This document shows, one piece after another, positions 7,113-7,808 of a DNA stretch of 7,808 nt. The position numbers were made by a program, and so were the translations under genes. Under the pieces are notes generated by a model, which was not told where the DNA came from, did no database searches, and saw only the letters and a list, made by a program, of their open reading frames with translations. The stretch spans positions 1 through 7,808 of the forward strand of contig JAAXHY010000583.1 in NCBI GenBank assembly GCA_012270665.1, read 5' to 3'. The stretch's first letter is position 1, and each line of letters starts with the position of its first letter. The DNA comes from Dehalococcoidia bacterium (GTDB lineage Bacteria; Chloroflexota; Dehalococcoidia; SAR202; UBA11138).

Positions 7113-7144
7113 CCGGATTCCCGCGGTGCCACCCGGATTCCCGC
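7113..7144 (-). repeat. 12-nt direct repeat flanking the T-box core
   Basis: CCGGATTCCCGC (plus-strand reading) occurs at 7113-7124 and again at 7133-7144, 20 nt apart. In the RNA the first-transcribed copy covers the 3' side of stem III up to the T-box. The second copy contains the 5' arm of antiterminator helix A2. Both carry the GCGGGA needed to pair with the terminator 5' arm. Confidence 0.85.
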
Positions 7145-7380
7145 CATGAGACGGGCTCTCAGCCCCGGCGGCCATAAGGCGACCGGGCCGCCCTTGTAAC
7201 GTTGGGCGATGTCGTCGGAATCTACTGGCCGCCTCTGGCGGCGTTCGGTCCGAAGCTCGGGAGGGATGTTCGGAAGGCTTTCCGGCGCCCGCTCTCACCT
7301 TACCGGGCTCTCTGGGCCGGGGGCTGCCTTCCTACTCGTCTCCGTCTTAGCCGTGCGTATGTTCGTTGTTGGATGAATCC

Positions 7381-7410
7381 AGCTTAGTGAAGCGGGATTC
7401 GCGCTGTCAA
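7381..7410 (-). promoter_or_regulatory. Promoter of the T-box / methyltransferase / ileS unit
   Basis: On the minus strand a consensus -35 TTGACA (7410-7405) lies 4 nt after the stop codon of the osmC-like gene. The best -10 candidate, TAAGCT (7386-7381) with an 18-nt spacer, is weak. A start near 7374 would leave about 28 nt before stem I. No terminator was seen between the osmC-like gene and this promoter, so read-through is also possible. Confidence 0.5.
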
Positions 7411-7414
7411 GGCG

Positions 7415-7808
7415 TTAGTCCAAAGACACAGATTCCAGGCTGATCTCGACACCCGCTAGCGCGCGGGAGATGGGGCAGCCGTTCTTGGCGGTCTCAGCGG
7501 CCTCGGCGAACTCTTCGGTGGTGACGCCCGGGACACTCCCTGAAACGCTGAGTACACTGGTGGTGACGGTCGGGGCGCCGTCTACCATATCGAAGGTCAC
7601 GCTCGCGCTCACCTGGAGGATATCGGGCGGAGTCCCGGCCCTGGTGAGCCCGGCGGACAGCGCCATGCTGTAGCAGGAAGCGTGGGCCGCTGCTATAAGC
7701 TCTTCGGGGCTGGTGTTGCCCTGGGCCTCCTCGCCACTGCGCGTGGGAAGGGTCACGTCGAGGTCGGTGAAAGTGCCGGAGGTTACGGCGGTCACCTTTC
7801 CGCCTCCC
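7415..7808 (-). CDS. OsmC/Ohr-family peroxiredoxin, N-terminus beyond the window
   Basis: OsmC-family enzymes reduce organic hydroperoxides in the cytoplasm with a reactive cysteine pair. Counting from the GTG at 7795, both cysteines are present: Cys41 in AAAHASCYSMAL and Cys107 in AKNGCPISRAL. The family arginine and glutamates (TRSGEE, SPEELIAAAHA) and the VPGVTTEEF region are also there. A GTG at 7795 preceded by GGGAGG could be read as a start, giving 126 residues. However, the frame stays open to the window edge and the codons before it read GGGK, which aligns with the GKGTV segment inside E. coli OsmC. The true start is therefore probably outside, with roughly 15-20 residues missing. 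The C-terminus is complete. The sequence looks more OsmC-like than Ohr-like. Confidence 0.9.
   Translation of the reverse strand, partial: GGGKVTAVTSGTFTDLDVTLPTRSGEEAQGNTSPEELIAAAHASCYSMALSAGLTRAGTPPDILQVSASVTFDMVDGAPTVTTSVLSVSGSVPGVTTEEFAEAAETAKNGCPISRALAGVEISLESVSLD

Larger units (their letters stand above)
7061..7346 (-). promoter_or_regulatory. T-box riboswitch leader (predicted tRNA-Ile sensing, transcriptional)
   Basis: Read on the minus strand, the leader begins with GACGGAGACGAGTAGG (7346-7331). Stem I has GGAAGGC pairing with GCCTTCC, an AGTA/GAA loop-E pair, the conserved AGAGAGC and GGTGAGAGC elements of the distal arm, and a specifier loop GAACATCC in which ATC (7267-7265) reads as isoleucine. 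Further hairpins follow: GCCGCC/GGCGGC, CGCCC/GGGCG and CCGCC/GGCGG, fitting stems II, IIA/B and III. The T-box GGGTGGCACCGCGG is at 7134-7121. The antiterminator pairs GGG with CCC (7134-7132/7088-7086) and GCGGGA with TCCCGT (7124-7119/7094-7089), leaving the 7-nt bulge TGGCACC. The competing terminator is at 7095-7068. Uncharged tRNA should stabilise the antiterminator and permit transcription of the methyltransferase and ileS. The class is near certain; isoleucine specificity rests on ATC and on ileS downstream. Confidence 0.95.

Noticed and set aside
7061..7414. Small protein genes in the leader region on either strand
   Set aside because: The whole stretch is explained by conserved T-box structure, and short open frames there lack ribosome binding sites and motifs.
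1..7808. Mobile elements, CRISPR arrays or a defence island
   Set aside because: No transposase, integrase, spaced repeats or defence-type domains were found on either strand.

Overview
The window is ordinary bacterial chromosome, roughly 55-60 % G+C by eye. The CCA-encoding initiator tRNA, the transcriptional T-box leader and the types of IleS and cytidylate-kinase-like protein would fit Chloroflexota (SAR202/Dehalococcoidia-like), but this placement is only an inference. Coding density is high, and apart from one truncated end on each side every gene looks intact. No insertion sequence, phage gene, CRISPR array or integrase was seen.

Layout. Positions 1-50 are the 3' part of an initiator tRNA-fMet on the plus strand, followed by a 13-bp hairpin (58-91). 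A plus-strand alpha/beta hydrolase follows (113-949). Everything else is on the minus strand, and the hydrolase converges on it with only 25 bp between stop codons. Read in the minus direction from the right edge, the order is: an OsmC-family peroxiredoxin cut by the window end (7808-7415); a promoter that starts 4 nt past its stop; a complete T-box leader with specifier ATC, antiterminator and intrinsic terminator (about 7346-7061); a class I SAM methyltransferase (7041-6226); isoleucyl-tRNA synthetase ileS (6182-3015); a terminator hairpin (2969-2933); a good sigma70-type promoter (2913-2885); a stand-alone cyclic-nucleotide-binding-domain protein (2837-2340); and a GNAT acetyltransferase fused to a cytidylate-kinase-like domain (2273-975).

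How the genes work together. The T-box should sense uncharged tRNA-Ile and let transcription continue into the methyltransferase and ileS. The unusual point is that the methyltransferase, of unknown substrate, lies between the riboswitch and ileS and so shares its control. The second minus-strand unit pairs a CRP-like sensory domain that has no DNA-binding domain with a two-domain acetyltransferase-kinase protein. Neither has a known function, and this pair is the least explained part of the window. The most useful leads are the T-box/methyltransferase/ileS arrangement, the T-box discriminator base (C, where U is expected for tRNA-Ile), the GNAT-kinase fusion and its CNB partner, and the diverged HIGH and KMSKS motifs of IleS.
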